This document shows, piece by piece, positions 16,843 to 25,231 of a stretch of DNA of 64,000 nt. Source of the stretch: Candidatus Iainarchaeum sp. (GTDB lineage: Archaea > Iainarchaeota > Iainarchaeia > Iainarchaeales > JAGVWC01). The stretch is from positions 62,001 through 126,000 of the forward strand of contig JAGVWC010000010.1 in the NCBI GenBank assembly GCA_018304465.1. Reading direction: 5' to 3'. Numbering within the stretch: the first letter of the stretch is position 1; the number at the start of each line of letters is the position of its first letter. Under the pieces are notes generated by a model that was not told where the DNA came from, did not search any database, and was given only the letters and a program-made list of their open reading frames with translations. The position numbers were made by a program, and so were the translations under genes.

Positions 16843-17592
16843 TTCGCGATCATTGCGCGAACCGCGGTTTTGACCGCCGCGACCGCCCGGCATCGGGCGC
16901 TGTTTGAATTCTTTTTGGCTCATCGCGTTTTCTTCATTGACGTTATCGACTTCTTCGTCCGCCGGATCCAGGGTTCCGTTTCGGCCGAGATTCAACCGCA
17001 ACGATTTTTGGAACAACGACGTGAACGCGTTTCCGATTTTATAGGATTTTCCGACTTCGACTTTTTCGATGCCCTCATCCCAGAGCGTCAAGAGAATCGT
17101 TCCCGAATCGTCTCCGATCAACGCTTCCGTGACGCGATGCGTGGAATTATCGTTTTTGCTCGATACTTCGCGCACCTCGTTTTTGGACAAGGCTTTCACG
17201 ATCACATCGACTTTGCGCAAATACGGTTTCAAATCACCGATTTTTAGGAGCGGAACCTGCGCTTCGCTCACATTGGTTTCCTCGTTCACGACGACTTCTT
17301 CGTCGGTTTCCTCAATCGAACCGTTTCGACCCAGATTCAACCGAAGCGACTTTTGGAACAAGGACGTGAAGGCGTTTTGGATGCGATACGCTTTTCCCGA
17401 AGCAATCCGGTCAATGCCGTCGTCCCACAACGTGAGCAACACGGTTCCGGAATCGTCCCCAACCAGGGCCTCCGTCACGCGATGACGGGACCCGTCTTGC
17501 TTGGACGCGACTTCCCGCACTTCGTTTAACGAAAGCACCTTGACCAAAAGGTCGACGTTTTTTGCGAATGGACGCAGATCAGCTATTTTCAT
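16825..17592 (-). CDS. single-stranded DNA-binding protein with two near-identical OB folds (RPA/SSB-like)
   Basis: A 255-residue protein. OB fold 1 spans about residues 1-93, OB fold 2 about 117-207; both begin with I-x-D-L-(R/K)-P, share V-(L/K)-A-LS-NEVREV-SK, HRVTEAL-GDDSGT-LLTLWD and end SYLFQKSLRLNLGRNG-like (AFTSLFQKSLRLNLGRNG in both). The C-terminal 45 residues are Gly/Arg-rich and end in an acidic EDEEGY tail, reminiscent of bacterial SSB tails that recruit partners. Expected role: ssDNA protection in replication and repair. It is monocistronic with its own terminator hairpin. Confidence 0.85.
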   Translation of the reverse strand: MKIADLRPFAKNVDLLVKVLSLNEVREVASKQDGSRHRVTEALVGDDSGTVLLTLWDDGIDRIASGKAYRIQNAFTSLFQKSLRLNLGRNGSIEETDEEVVVNEETNVSEAQVPLLKIGDLKPYLRKVDVIVKALSKNEVREVSSKNDNSTHRVTEALIGDDSGTILLTLWDEGIEKVEVGKSYKIGNAFTSLFQKSLRLNLGRNGTLDPADEEVDNVNEENAMSQKEFKQRPMPGGRGGQNRGSRNDREDEEGY

Positions 17593-17731
17593 GTGAATTT
17601 CCTCCGAAGTGAATTGTTAATCATACTGGCTAACCGATCCATTTGAATCAATTAAGTCAGGAATATGTGCACAAAAGTTTATTTAAAAAGGATGTGAAAA
17701 AAACAAAAAAAGGAAAAAAAGTGTGGGAGAA

Positions 17732-18421
17732 TTACTTTCCCACTTCTTTTCGAAGATCGTTAGCCAATTGAACAATGTCCTTGCGAAACGCAAGCACAAA
17801 GACCAAACCAGCCAAAATCGCCAAACCGAACACCATTGCCGAAAACCCGACAATGAACGCATCGGTCAAAATCTTGGTATTGATTCCCACGGTCTGCAGC
17901 GAAATAACCGCCGAGACGTAGATGATCATTACTTCGATTACCACTGCGATGGTCTTCTTGTACTGATATTCCGTTGATTCCACAACGTTTCGCACATAGC
18001 GCGCCAACAGCAATCCGCCGACCAGAATAATCATCGCCGCAATCAGCGAGTTGATGAAACTGATCAGGAATTCGGTGAAGCTACGCAATACGCGCATCTG
18101 GATCAAATCCAGCGACTGCGCCAAAAAGATCACGATCACATACCACTTGGCAAAGCTTCCGAAAATCGACGACAATTCGCGGTTGCCGAGCGCGTCATGC
18201 AATTTTTTTTCGCGCAACCAGTCATCGGCTTTCGTGCTCTGAATGACACCCGTAACGAATTTCTTGACGTATTTTCCGATGAACACACCGACCGTCAACA
18301 AAACCGCGGCACCAATCAGGCCCGGAATGACCCGGATCACATCGGAGACAATATTGGTTGTGGCTGAAACCAAATTCGCTCCCACCTGGCGCAAATACTC
18401 CTGTAAAAAGTCCACAGCCAT
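17732..18421 (-). CDS. mechanosensitive-channel-like membrane protein (conserved TM helix family)
   Basis: A 229-residue protein with about four to five membrane helices. The repeated hydrophobic unit IPGLIGAAVLLTVGVFIGKYVKKFV and FINSLIAAMIILVGGLLLARYVRNVV matches the conserved TM helix repeat of YnaI/MscS-related proteins, and GFSAMVFGLAILAGLVFVLAFRKD gives a third unit. It lacks the C-terminal MscS beta domain, so it may be a regulatory or stand-alone pore-helix protein rather than a complete channel. Monocistronic. Confidence 0.72.
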   Translation of the reverse strand: MAVDFLQEYLRQVGANLVSATTNIVSDVIRVIPGLIGAAVLLTVGVFIGKYVKKFVTGVIQSTKADDWLREKKLHDALGNRELSSIFGSFAKWYVIVIFLAQSLDLIQMRVLRSFTEFLISFINSLIAAMIILVGGLLLARYVRNVVESTEYQYKKTIAVVIEVMIIYVSAVISLQTVGINTKILTDAFIVGFSAMVFGLAILAGLVFVLAFRKDIVQLANDLRKEVGK

Positions 18422-18558
18422 GAATTAAATCACCTGTACACATAATTATTTCCCAGTTTATAAACGTTTATGTAGCCGCGACCCAAAACAGGTGAATCCG
18501 AAAAAGAGTGTTGGAAAAACAGCGATGATTTCCGATCGCCCAGTACAAATTAAAAAAT

Positions 18559-19068
18559 TCATTGCTTCAGCACTTGAGGACTTGGATCTGATTGGGCGGA
18601 GGATTCCAACACCTCACCGAACAATTTAGAATATGTTTTTGGATACGCCAGCGCCATACTTGCGCAGATAAAATAAAAAACAGGAAAAAGAGTAAGAAAA
18701 AAACTAAGGATTGTTCCTGCAATTACATTAAACCACATCGCAACTGCGATGACCCAACCGAGCGCCGACGCGATCGGAATGATAAAAATTGAAAATAAAA
18801 CGGCTTGCTGCAACGTCCAAAATGGAAAACGCCAAAACCGAATTTTAAATGAACCACCCGGATGCGATCGATCCAGCGCAAGCAAAGTAAAACAATAAAG
18901 GAATACACAACCAAGGCCGATGCCAACGATGGCCCCCCAAAAATACATGACGCCGATAATCCCAGAAATTTTTTCTGTTTGCGTTATCGCAAAAAAAAGT
19001 GCTCCGGCGATAACGGCTAAAAGTAGACCTAAAAGATGGATCCAAAAAACTCTTTCTTGTATATCCAT
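18559..19068 (-). CDS. hypothetical four-helix membrane protein
   Basis: A 169-residue protein with four predicted membrane spans (about residues 10-28, 37-60, 86-108 and 112-140) and a hydrophilic tail SSAQSDPSPQVLKQ. The segment between helices 2 and 3 (LDRSHPGGSFKIRFWRFPFW) is basic and probably cytoplasmic. No family recognised. It lies between the MscS-like gene and the thermosome and has no obvious operon partner. Confidence 0.55.
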   Translation of the reverse strand: MDIQERVFWIHLLGLLLAVIAGALFFAITQTEKISGIIGVMYFWGAIVGIGLGCVFLYCFTLLALDRSHPGGSFKIRFWRFPFWTLQQAVLFSIFIIPIASALGWVIAVAMWFNVIAGTILSFFLTLFPVFYFICASMALAYPKTYSKLFGEVLESSAQSDPSPQVLKQ

Positions 19069-19094
19069 GGTTTCGAAACCAAAATGGAGAGTTG

Positions 19095-19120
19095 TCCAAT
19101 AGGCTTTTACGCCTACTGGA
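19095..19120 (-). terminator. hairpin after the thermosome gene
   Basis: Arms 19095-19104 and 19111-19120 (TCCAGTAGGC / GCCTATTGGA on the minus strand, one G-T pair, loop GTAAAA) form a ten-pair stem 15 bases after the thermosome stop. The downstream T content is modest, so it may act as a terminator or an RNA 3' end stabiliser. Confidence 0.5.
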
Positions 19121-19134
19121 CGGTTGGGTTCTCC

Positions 19135-20787
19135 TTACATGTCCATTCCATCCATTCCGCCCATTCCGCCGCCCATTCCACCGGGTGGCATTTTGGATTT
19201 GCTGGAACCGGCGATGATGTCGTCGATACGCAGAATCATTTCCGCGACTTCGGACGCACTCGTGATCGCTTGAATCTTGATGGCTAATGGTTCGAGCACT
19301 TTTTTGGCCGCCATGTCCGCGACTTTCGAATCGAACACGTCGACTCCGAACGCTTTTCCGTCTTTTGCCGCGTGCTTTGAACGCAACGCGACCAAGGTGT
19401 CGATCGGATCCATTCCCGCGGATTCGGCAAGGGTTCGCGGAATCACTTCGAGGGCTTCGGCAAAGGCTTCGATCGCGAGTTGTTCGCGTCCGCCAATGGT
19501 TTTTGCGAATTCGCGTAGTTTCATCGCGACTTCCATTTCCGCGGCGCCTCCGCCGACCACGACTTTTCCGACGCGAATCGAACTTGAGACGGCTCCGATC
19601 GCATCGTGCACCGCGCGTTCGGCTTCATCCACGACGTGTTCCGATCCGCCGCGCACCAACAACGAAACCGATTTCGGGTTCTTGCATTCGTATACGAAAA
19701 CCATGTTGTCGCCCGCGATTTTGCGTTCTTCAACGATTCCCGCGTACCCCAAATCATTCGGCGTCAAATCCTTGATACGCGAAACGATTTTGGCGCCGGT
19801 GGCTTTAACCATGGCATCCATGTCGGATTTTTTCACGCGGCGAACCGCGGCGATTCCTTCTTTGGCTAAAAAATGCTGGGCCAAATCGTCGATTCCTTTC
19901 TGGCAAAACACGACGGTGGCACCGGATTTCTTGATTTGCTCCACCATGTTGCGCAGAAATCCTTCTTCCTGATCCAAAAACGCCTGTAATTGGTCCGGAG
20001 AATTGATTTCGATTTTGGCGTCGTTTTCAGGCTCCTTGATTTCCATGGCGGCGTCCACCAACGCGATTTTCGCTTTTTCAACGCGTTTTGGCATTCCCGA
20101 GTGAACGATTTCCTTGTCAACGACCACGCCTTTGACGAGTTCCGAATCCGTCAATGACGCACCGACTTTTTTTTCGACCTTGATCTGGTCCAAATCAATC
20201 ACGGTTTTTCCGTCTTTTTCTTCCGCGACTTGCTTGACCGCGGTGACGACCAAATTCCCAAGTTCGCTGGCACCTTCCGCGCTTTTTCCAGTCATGGCCA
20301 CCATCGCGATGTCTTTGAGCATGGCCGTGTCTTTGACCGAAATTTCGTTTCCGGTAATATCGTATTCTTCTTTGGCTTTCTTGGCCGCCATGCGATAACC
20401 CTTGATGATGACGGACGAATGAATCTCGTCATCCAATAATTTTTCGGCTTTTTCAAGCAATGTTCCGGCCAGAACGGTTGCGGTCGTGGTTCCGTCGCCG
20501 ACTTCGTTGTCCTGGGTCTTTGCGACTTCCACCATCATTTTTCCCGCGGGATGTTCAATCGACATTTCCTGCAAAATCGTGGCGCCGTCGTTTGAAATCG
20601 TCACGTCGCCGAGTTCGTCGACAATCATTTTGTCCATTCCTTTCGGACCCAAGGTGGAGCGCACCGCGTTCGCGACGGCTTTGGCCACCAGAATGTTAAT
20701 GCGCTGCGCATCCCGACCCCGGGTTCTTTTCGCGCCTTCGCCCAAAAAAATGACTTGTTGGTTGTTTGGATCGACTCCATTTGCCAT
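19135..20787 (-). CDS. thsA: thermosome subunit (group II chaperonin)
   Basis: A 550-residue ATP-dependent chaperonin subunit that forms a double ring and folds cytosolic proteins. Visible: [42 protein letters not shown] (P-loop-like nucleotide site), [13 protein letters not shown] near residue 95, an apical domain, [13 protein letters not shown] near 405 and a [15 protein letters not shown] tail typical of archaeal subunits. ATG at 20787 has TAGGAGGAATTC nine bases upstream, and a TTTATATCC box near 20871-20877 gives a 60-base leader. It is the only thermosome gene in the window. Confidence 0.98.
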   Translation of the reverse strand: MANGVDPNNQQVIFLGEGAKRTRGRDAQRINILVAKAVANAVRSTLGPKGMDKMIVDELGDVTISNDGATILQEMSIEHPAGKMMVEVAKTQDNEVGDGTTTATVLAGTLLEKAEKLLDDEIHSSVIIKGYRMAAKKAKEEYDITGNEISVKDTAMLKDIAMVAMTGKSAEGASELGNLVVTAVKQVAEEKDGKTVIDLDQIKVEKKVGASLTDSELVKGVVVDKEIVHSGMPKRVEKAKIALVDAAMEIKEPENDAKIEINSPDQLQAFLDQEEGFLRNMVEQIKKSGATVVFCQKGIDDLAQHFLAKEGIAAVRRVKKSDMDAMVKATGAKIVSRIKDLTPNDLGYAGIVEERKIAGDNMVFVYECKNPKSVSLLVRGGSEHVVDEAERAVHDAIGAVSSSIRVGKVVVGGGAAEMEVAMKLREFAKTIGGREQLAIEAFAEALEVIPRTLAESAGMDPIDTLVALRSKHAAKDGKAFGVDVFDSKVADMAAKKVLEPLAIKIQAITSASEVAEMILRIDDIIAGSSKSKMPPGGMGGGMGGMDGMDM

Positions 20788-20877
20788 AGATGAATTCCTC
20801 CTAAAGAAAACAAAACGCGTTCAAAACCGCCCAAAACAGACGGAAAACGCCCTATGCATTATTGATGGATATAAATG

Positions 20878-21072
20878 TTAAAAAACCTTGGTGTACGGCT
20901 TTTTCACGGAAAACAAAAATTCAATCGCTTGGGGCGGCAATCCGCAGGACAGGGCTAAAAAAAACGCCGGAATGACTTTAAACAGAATGGACGATAAACC
21001 CAGGAAGGCAACGAGATATGAGAGGATCAAAAGTTCCAACGCCCCGAGAAAGAAGAAAAAAATCAAAACCAT
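20878..21072 (-). CDS. possible small two-helix membrane protein
   Basis: A 64-residue frame starting with ATG at 21072: [26 protein letters not shown] then a second hydrophobic run [12 protein letters not shown] and a basic end VKKPYTKVF. Codon choice resembles real genes of the window. It ends about 90 bases upstream of the thermosome start on the same strand. Its first 55 bases overlap the start of the divergent basic-protein frame, unless that gene starts at its GTG 21096. Antisense of Lys/Arg-rich DNA can mimic membrane helices, so this stays tentative. Confidence 0.35.
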   Translation of the reverse strand: MVLIFFFFLGALELLILSYLVAFLGLSSILFKVIPAFFLALSCGLPPQAIEFLFSVKKPYTKVF

Positions 21073-21647
21073 CCGCGTTTTTCCGGGGACAACGCGTGAA
21101 GATCCCGCGAGAAAGCAAGACCATTCCCGCCACGGTATTGAGAACCAAACGACGCGGAAAAGTGGTCATCGTTGGCCGCAAAGAACGAATCGAACCCAAA
21201 CGCGTCGTAAAAACCACATTGCTCGGACTTCAACGCAAAGCCGAAGCCCTGCAAGCCCGCAGTCGCAAAGGAACGCTCTCCATCGAAGAATGGAATGAAC
21301 TCCACAGTTTGTGGCAGACGCTCGCGAACACGCAATACCGCCGCCTAAAACCAATCATCCACACCAAGATTGAACGCGTCAACGCAAAACAAGTCGTGAT
21401 TCCGACTTCACAACAACCCGTTCGACAACACGTCTCCGACATTACGCGCCGACAAAACCGGGAAAAAGCACACATCACAAAAGCGGTGATCGAGCTAAAG
21501 CAAAGACGAAAATTCCGACGAAACAGCAAACGAATCCTTCGCGAGTTGGCACGAAAAGGAATCAACCCCGCCCGCCTAAAACAAAATTCAACACGAAAAA
21601 GGAAAAAAAAAGCCAAACAAAAAAAGAATGTCTCCGATTTCTTCTGA
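21018..21647 (+). CDS. highly basic hypothetical protein with C-terminal PIP-box-like peptide
   Basis: A 209-residue protein rich in Arg and Lys throughout (for example KLKQRRKFRRNSKRILRELARK and a Lys-rich tail). No family recognised. It ends KKNVSDFF, which fits the archaeal PCNA-binding pattern x-x-x-hydrophobic-x-x-F-F at the very C-terminus with Lys in place of Gln. The ATG at 21018 gives the longest form; a GTG at 21096 preceded by GGGGA would avoid the overlap with the opposing 64-residue frame and start VKIPRESKTIP. Nucleic-acid association is inferred from charge only. Confidence 0.6.
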   Translation: MRGSKVPTPRERRKKSKPSAFFRGQRVKIPRESKTIPATVLRTKRRGKVVIVGRKERIEPKRVVKTTLLGLQRKAEALQARSRKGTLSIEEWNELHSLWQTLANTQYRRLKPIIHTKIERVNAKQVVIPTSQQPVRQHVSDITRRQNREKAHITKAVIELKQRRKFRRNSKRILRELARKGINPARLKQNSTRKRKKKAKQKKNVSDFF

Positions 21648-21735
21648 TGCCAAACTCGTTTGCCAAGCGCACACCAGATATTTTTGAACTCGCAAAAAAA
21701 GGGTTTCCCGAAAGCCCGAAACAATAACAAAACTT

Positions 21736-22154
21736 CTACTTCGACCAGGTCATGGTCAACAGCATCTTGAACCGCGTTTTCGCATTCACGGCGTGCGGTT
21801 TTTTCGCGGGCAACAAAATCCATTCGCCCGCGTTCACCAAAAAAACTTCTTTTGCAATCGAAACTTTAGCGGTTCCATCCAGCACCCAAAGCAACGCGTC
21901 AAACGGTTCGGATAACCCTTGATTCTGATCAAACGCGGCATGATCCCCGATTAATCCGTTTTGCAAAAAAAATTGATTCGTGTCTTTTTCGCCAAAAAAC
22001 GATTCCGGCATGCCTTGGGGGGAAAATGCGTTCCCAACACGTCTTTGGACAACCCATAACGACCATACTCCGGCACAGGACCCACATTTGGCTACGAGCA
22101 CCCGGCTAAAAACACGGCACCGAGCAGCAAAACCGCGGCTAATGAACGATTCAG
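21736..22154 (-). pseudogene. disrupted cupin-domain lipoprotein gene
   Basis: The intact 3' part (from 22011) reads MPESFFGEKDTNQFF ... DALLWVLDGTAKVSIAKEVFLVNAGEWILLPAKKPHAVNAK, a cupin fold with the G-E-W-I-L-L-P-A-x-x-P-H-A motif. Upstream, a different frame encodes a lipoprotein signal LNRSLAAVLLLGAVFLAGCS (lipobox LAGC), then a TAG stop at 22094-22092, then PNVGPVPEYGRYGLSKDVLGTHFPP, reaching the cupin only if one C is added to the C6 run at about 22017-22022. The first codon of the signal is CTG, not ATG. Three defects in one gene argue for true decay rather than error alone. Probably once a surface lipoprotein binding a small molecule. Confidence 0.65.
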
Positions 22155-22219
22155 GCATATACAAACACAGGTTCAATTTTTATTCTGTTGGGCTTTTTCT
22201 CTTGTTGGTGAACCCCCAT

Positions 22220-22573
22220 ATGAGCAAATCCAAAAAAACTTCCTCTCCACAAAAACACGAACACGAATCGCAACACCCGGATTACAAGGAATGCCCTGAT
22301 TGCGAAGACTGTCAAGGCTGCGACTGCGAATGCCACCAAGCCGAATCCGATGACTGCCAAGATGACTGCTGCTGCGACACAGGCCCCGGAAAACTCTCGC
22401 CAGAAATGACCAACGCCATGCTCGAAAACACGGCAAGCCAAGTCTGGATAAAACTGTTCATGGACGAATGCGAAAAAGAATGGAAACGCGTGTCCGGAAA
22501 ACAAATCTCCAAAAAAGCAAAAGAAGCCGTTGCCAAAGCCAAAAAAGATTGGGACGAACGCCTCAAACCGTAA
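22220..22573 (+). CDS. Cys-rich small protein, metallothionein-like N-terminus
   Basis: A 117-residue protein. Residues 12-55 hold ten cysteines and four histidines in tight CxxC and CC arrangements (CPDCEDCQGCDCECHQ, then DDCQDDCCCD), flanked by Asp and Glu. The C-terminal 60 residues form a charged helical domain with W-I-K-L-F-M-D-E-C and a Lys-rich end. Metal binding is likely from the Cys spacing; no known family was matched. Ends at a strong terminator hairpin (22584-22621). Confidence 0.6.
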   Translation: MSKSKKTSSPQKHEHESQHPDYKECPDCEDCQGCDCECHQAESDDCQDDCCCDTGPGKLSPEMTNAMLENTASQVWIKLFMDECEKEWKRVSGKQISKKAKEAVAKAKKDWDERLKP

Positions 22574-22583
22574 TTCCAATCAC

Positions 22584-22621
22584 GTAAAAGCGCCGAACGC
22601 TTTTACGAAAACTTCTTTTTT
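22584..22621 (+). terminator. intrinsic-type terminator after the Cys-rich gene
   Basis: Perfect nine-pair stem GTAAAAGCG / CGCTTTTAC (22584-22592 and 22598-22606), five-base loop, followed by a T-rich run to 22621. Confidence 0.75.
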
Positions 22622-22710
22622 GACCAGAGCTTTTTCCCGAAACAAAAAAAACCTTTTAAAAGCCGATTCAACCTTCATTCTAGAAAAAACTACCAAGAGG
22701 GATTCAACCA

Positions 22711-23579
22711 ATGGAAACAACCAGCAAAACCAACAATTCTTGGCTCGTTCCCCTGGGTGTCATCGCCATCGCATTCGTATTGGTCGCCGGCGTCACGATG
22801 TGGCTGCCCAAAACCAATGCACCAGACACAACAAACTTTAATGGTGCCGTGGCCGTGATTCCAGGCGCGTACGCCAAAGGCATCAACACGACTTCCACCG
22901 GAAACGCCGCAAACTTTCCAAGCGACGGCATCCGACTCGCCGCCGACGACGCGGAAAACTCCAAACGACTCATTTCCGTCACCGGAAAAGTCATCAAAAA
23001 CGTTTCACCCGACCAAGCGATTCTCGTGCTGGCCGTCGAAACCACAAATAAAAGCGCAAGCCAAAGCCAATCCGAAAACGCGCAAAAAACAACCGATGTC
23101 ATCAACGCGTTAAAAACCGCCGGAGTACCGGAAAAAGACATCAAAACCGTTGGATACACGCTCAACGAACAATGGGAATGGAATCGAACAACCGAAAAAT
23201 CCGAATCCACGGGATACGTCACGACCAACCGCATTCAGATCACCTTGCACGACTTGACTACCACCGGAAAAGTCATTGACGCGGCCGCACAAGCCGGCGC
23301 CAACCGCATTGATTCGGTTTCGTTCTCGCTTTCGCAAGCCAAAGAAGACCAACTCCGCGTCGAAGCGCTTTTTGAAGCCGCGCAAAACGCAAAAACCCGC
23401 GCGCAAAGCATCGCGACCGGACTTGGAATAAACCTTGGAACCGTTCACTCGGCCAGCGAAAACGCGGATTACTCGATTCCGTACTACTACAAAAACGAAA
23501 CCATGGCCCGAGAACACCGATCATTTCGGGAGACGTGGAATACACGGCAACCGTCAGTGTACAATTCGAAATCCAGTAA
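22711..23579 (+). pseudogene. SIMPL-domain (DUF541) protein with C-terminal frameshift
   Basis: Starts with ATG 22711, an N-terminal membrane or signal helix (WLVPLGVIAIAFVLVAGVTMW) and then the SIMPL domain: LISVTGKVIKNVSPDQAILVLAVET, IKTVGYTLNEQWEW, TTNRIQITLHDL, AGANRIDSVSFSL and AKTRAQSIATGLG. After residue 266 the frame turns into unrelated sequence, while another frame reads TPIISGDVEYTATVSVQFEIQ-stop, the canonical family ending, at 23579. Adding one C in GGCCCG at 23505-23510 joins them. SIMPL proteins are secreted or periplasmic oligomers of uncertain function. A perfect terminator follows at 23591. Confidence 0.8.
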
Positions 23580-23590
23580 ACCCAAACAAG

Positions 23591-23632
23591 CGGCTTTGAA
23601 AAACCAAAGCCGTTTCTTTTTTATTTTTTTTT
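23591..23632 (+). terminator. intrinsic-type terminator after the SIMPL gene
   Basis: Perfect eight-pair stem CGGCTTTG / CAAAGCCG (23591-23598 and 23605-23612) with a six-base A-rich loop, followed by TTTCTTTTTTATTTTTTTTT. Its location right after 23579 supports that stop as the true end of the SIMPL gene. Confidence 0.8.
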
Positions 23633-24389
23633 AAGCGCTTGGAACACCGAAATACGCGCCAACCAAAAAACCCGCAAACGCGGCCAGCAATCCAACCACC
23701 AGAATTTCCAAACCGCTTTTCCACATGTCTTGCGCCGTCAGTTTTCCCTTGACCGCACCCATAATAAACAACGCCAATCCCGCCAAACCAAGGCTTAGCA
23801 TCATCGCTTGGGCAATCGAAATCGACGGAACCAAAAAAAACGGGACCAACGGAACGAACGATCCCACAATCGCCGACAACCCCACGATAAAACCCTGCTT
23901 GACCGGATCATGCGCTTCCTGTGACAAATGCAATTCATCCACCATCATGGTATCCGCCCACACGTTTTTGTCCGACGTGATTTTTTCGACGACATCGTCC
24001 AGCAGTTTTCCCGAAAAACCCTTTTTTTCGTAAATCGATCGGATCTCCTGTTTTTCGATTTCGGGAATCACTTCAATCTCGTGCAATTCTTGCTGTCGCT
24101 GACGATCGAAAAAATCCGCGGAAGATTTCGAAGACGTGTACGCCACCGCGGCCATGGAAATGCTTTCGGCAAACGTCGCGGCCAACCCGGCCAAAATTGT
24201 GATCGGCGCGCTTTGAGTCCCCATCGCCACTCCGAGCACGATGCCCGACACATTCACGACGCCGTCTTGACAACCCAAAATAAACTCGCGTAACCAGGAC
24301 CCCGCTTCGATGTCATGGTTTTCTTTATGCCATTTTTCGGCTTCCGCCGCCGTCATTTTGATTTTTGTTGCCTGAGATTCCAACGCCAT
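23631..24389 (-). CDS. VIT1/CCC1 family iron/manganese transporter
   Basis: A 252-residue membrane protein. The N-terminal ENHDIEAGSWLREFILGCQDGVVNVSGIVLGVA contains the conserved DGxVN motif of VIT/CCC1 transporters; further helices are LAATFAESISMAAVAYTSSKS and the C-terminal pair LVPFFLVPSISIAQA and LVVGLLAAFAGFLVGAYFG. The cytoplasmic acidic linker (HEIEVIPEIEKQEIRSIYEK) corresponds to the metal-binding domain. It moves Fe2+ or Mn2+ out of the cytosol. ATG at 24389 is preferred to TTG at 24398. Confidence 0.92.
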   Translation of the reverse strand: MALESQATKIKMTAAEAEKWHKENHDIEAGSWLREFILGCQDGVVNVSGIVLGVAMGTQSAPITILAGLAATFAESISMAAVAYTSSKSSADFFDRQRQQELHEIEVIPEIEKQEIRSIYEKKGFSGKLLDDVVEKITSDKNVWADTMMVDELHLSQEAHDPVKQGFIVGLSAIVGSFVPLVPFFLVPSISIAQAMMLSLGLAGLALFIMGAVKGKLTAQDMWKSGLEILVVGLLAAFAGFLVGAYFGVPSA

Positions 24390-24458
24390 ACTTTTCAAAC
24401 AACCGAATGATTTAAAATCCCAATAACAATACTAAGAATACCAGCGAGGGAATACGAC

Positions 24459-25190
24459 ATGGTGGAACGAATTCCGTTAGGAATCAAAAACTTCGATCGA
24501 TTGGTGGAAGGCGGATTGCCCAAAGGAAGCGCCACCCTGATCGCCGGAACCCCCGGAACCGGAAAAAGCATTTTTTGCTTACAGGCACTTTACTATAACG
24601 CCATGAAAGGACGCACCTGTTTATACGTTTCTTTCGAACAAAGCGCCGAAGAAATCAAGGAACAAATGCGCCAATTCGGATGGGAATTCGAAAAATCCCA
24701 ACCGCATTTCAAACTGCTGGCCACCGATTACAACGACCCCACGTTTTTCACGCAACTGATGACCGAAGTCAAAGTCCGAAAATTCGACATGATCGCGATC
24801 GATTCCCTTGCCTCCGTCATCATTGACCCGTTCGAAGTATTCGGTTCCCCCGACTTTGGAATGGCCAAACTCCTCAAAGCGGGAAACATTCTTCCGATGG
24901 ACATGTCCACCTTGGGCCGCTTGAAAGTCAAAAAAATCATTGAACTCGTCAAAGCCAGCGGCGCCACCACGTTGCTTGTCGGCGAAGTCGTCAAAGACCA
25001 AACCGGACGCAGTATGTCACGCGACCAGGTATCCGACTTTTTATCCGACGCCGTCATACTGCTCCAGCACAACCCCACGGCAGGCGCCACCAACCGGACA
25101 CTCACGCTCGAAAAAATGCGCTTAACCAGCATCGACGACTTGATTCATCCGATGCAAATCACGCAAAACGGAATCGAAATCAAGGGATAA
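24459..25190 (+). CDS. KaiC-like RecA-superfamily ATPase
   Basis: A 243-residue single-domain KaiC/RadA-like protein. Walker A is GTPGTGKS at about residues 30-37, Walker B is MIAIDSLAS near 110, and LSDAVILLQHN with LTLEKMR near the C-terminus is characteristic of archaeal KaiC homologues. There is no DNA-binding HhH domain, so it is not RadA itself. Archaeal members act in signalling (for example FlaH/ArlH), often with kinases. It is followed 41 bases later by a predicted protein kinase gene. Confidence 0.88.
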   Translation: MVERIPLGIKNFDRLVEGGLPKGSATLIAGTPGTGKSIFCLQALYYNAMKGRTCLYVSFEQSAEEIKEQMRQFGWEFEKSQPHFKLLATDYNDPTFFTQLMTEVKVRKFDMIAIDSLASVIIDPFEVFGSPDFGMAKLLKAGNILPMDMSTLGRLKVKKIIELVKASGATTLLVGEVVKDQTGRSMSRDQVSDFLSDAVILLQHNPTAGATNRTLTLEKMRLTSIDDLIHPMQITQNGIEIKG

Positions 25191-25231
25191 CACCACCGAA
25201 ATTAAAACCCCTTTGTCCGGACAAACTCCTT

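Noticed and set aside
16516-17247. A 243-codon plus-strand gene overlapping the OB-fold protein
   Set aside because: Only its first 90 codons look coding; the rest is antisense to a clear ssDNA-binding gene. A frameshift explains the data better.
19277-19972. Long plus-strand open frame over the thermosome
   Set aside because: It is antisense to an unambiguous chaperonin; amino-acid content is Ser/Thr/Arg-rich shadow.
22092-22094. TAG in the cupin signal as pyrrolysine readthrough
   Set aside because: The same gene also has a frameshift and lacks an ATG start, so decay is simpler; no pyl gene is in the window.
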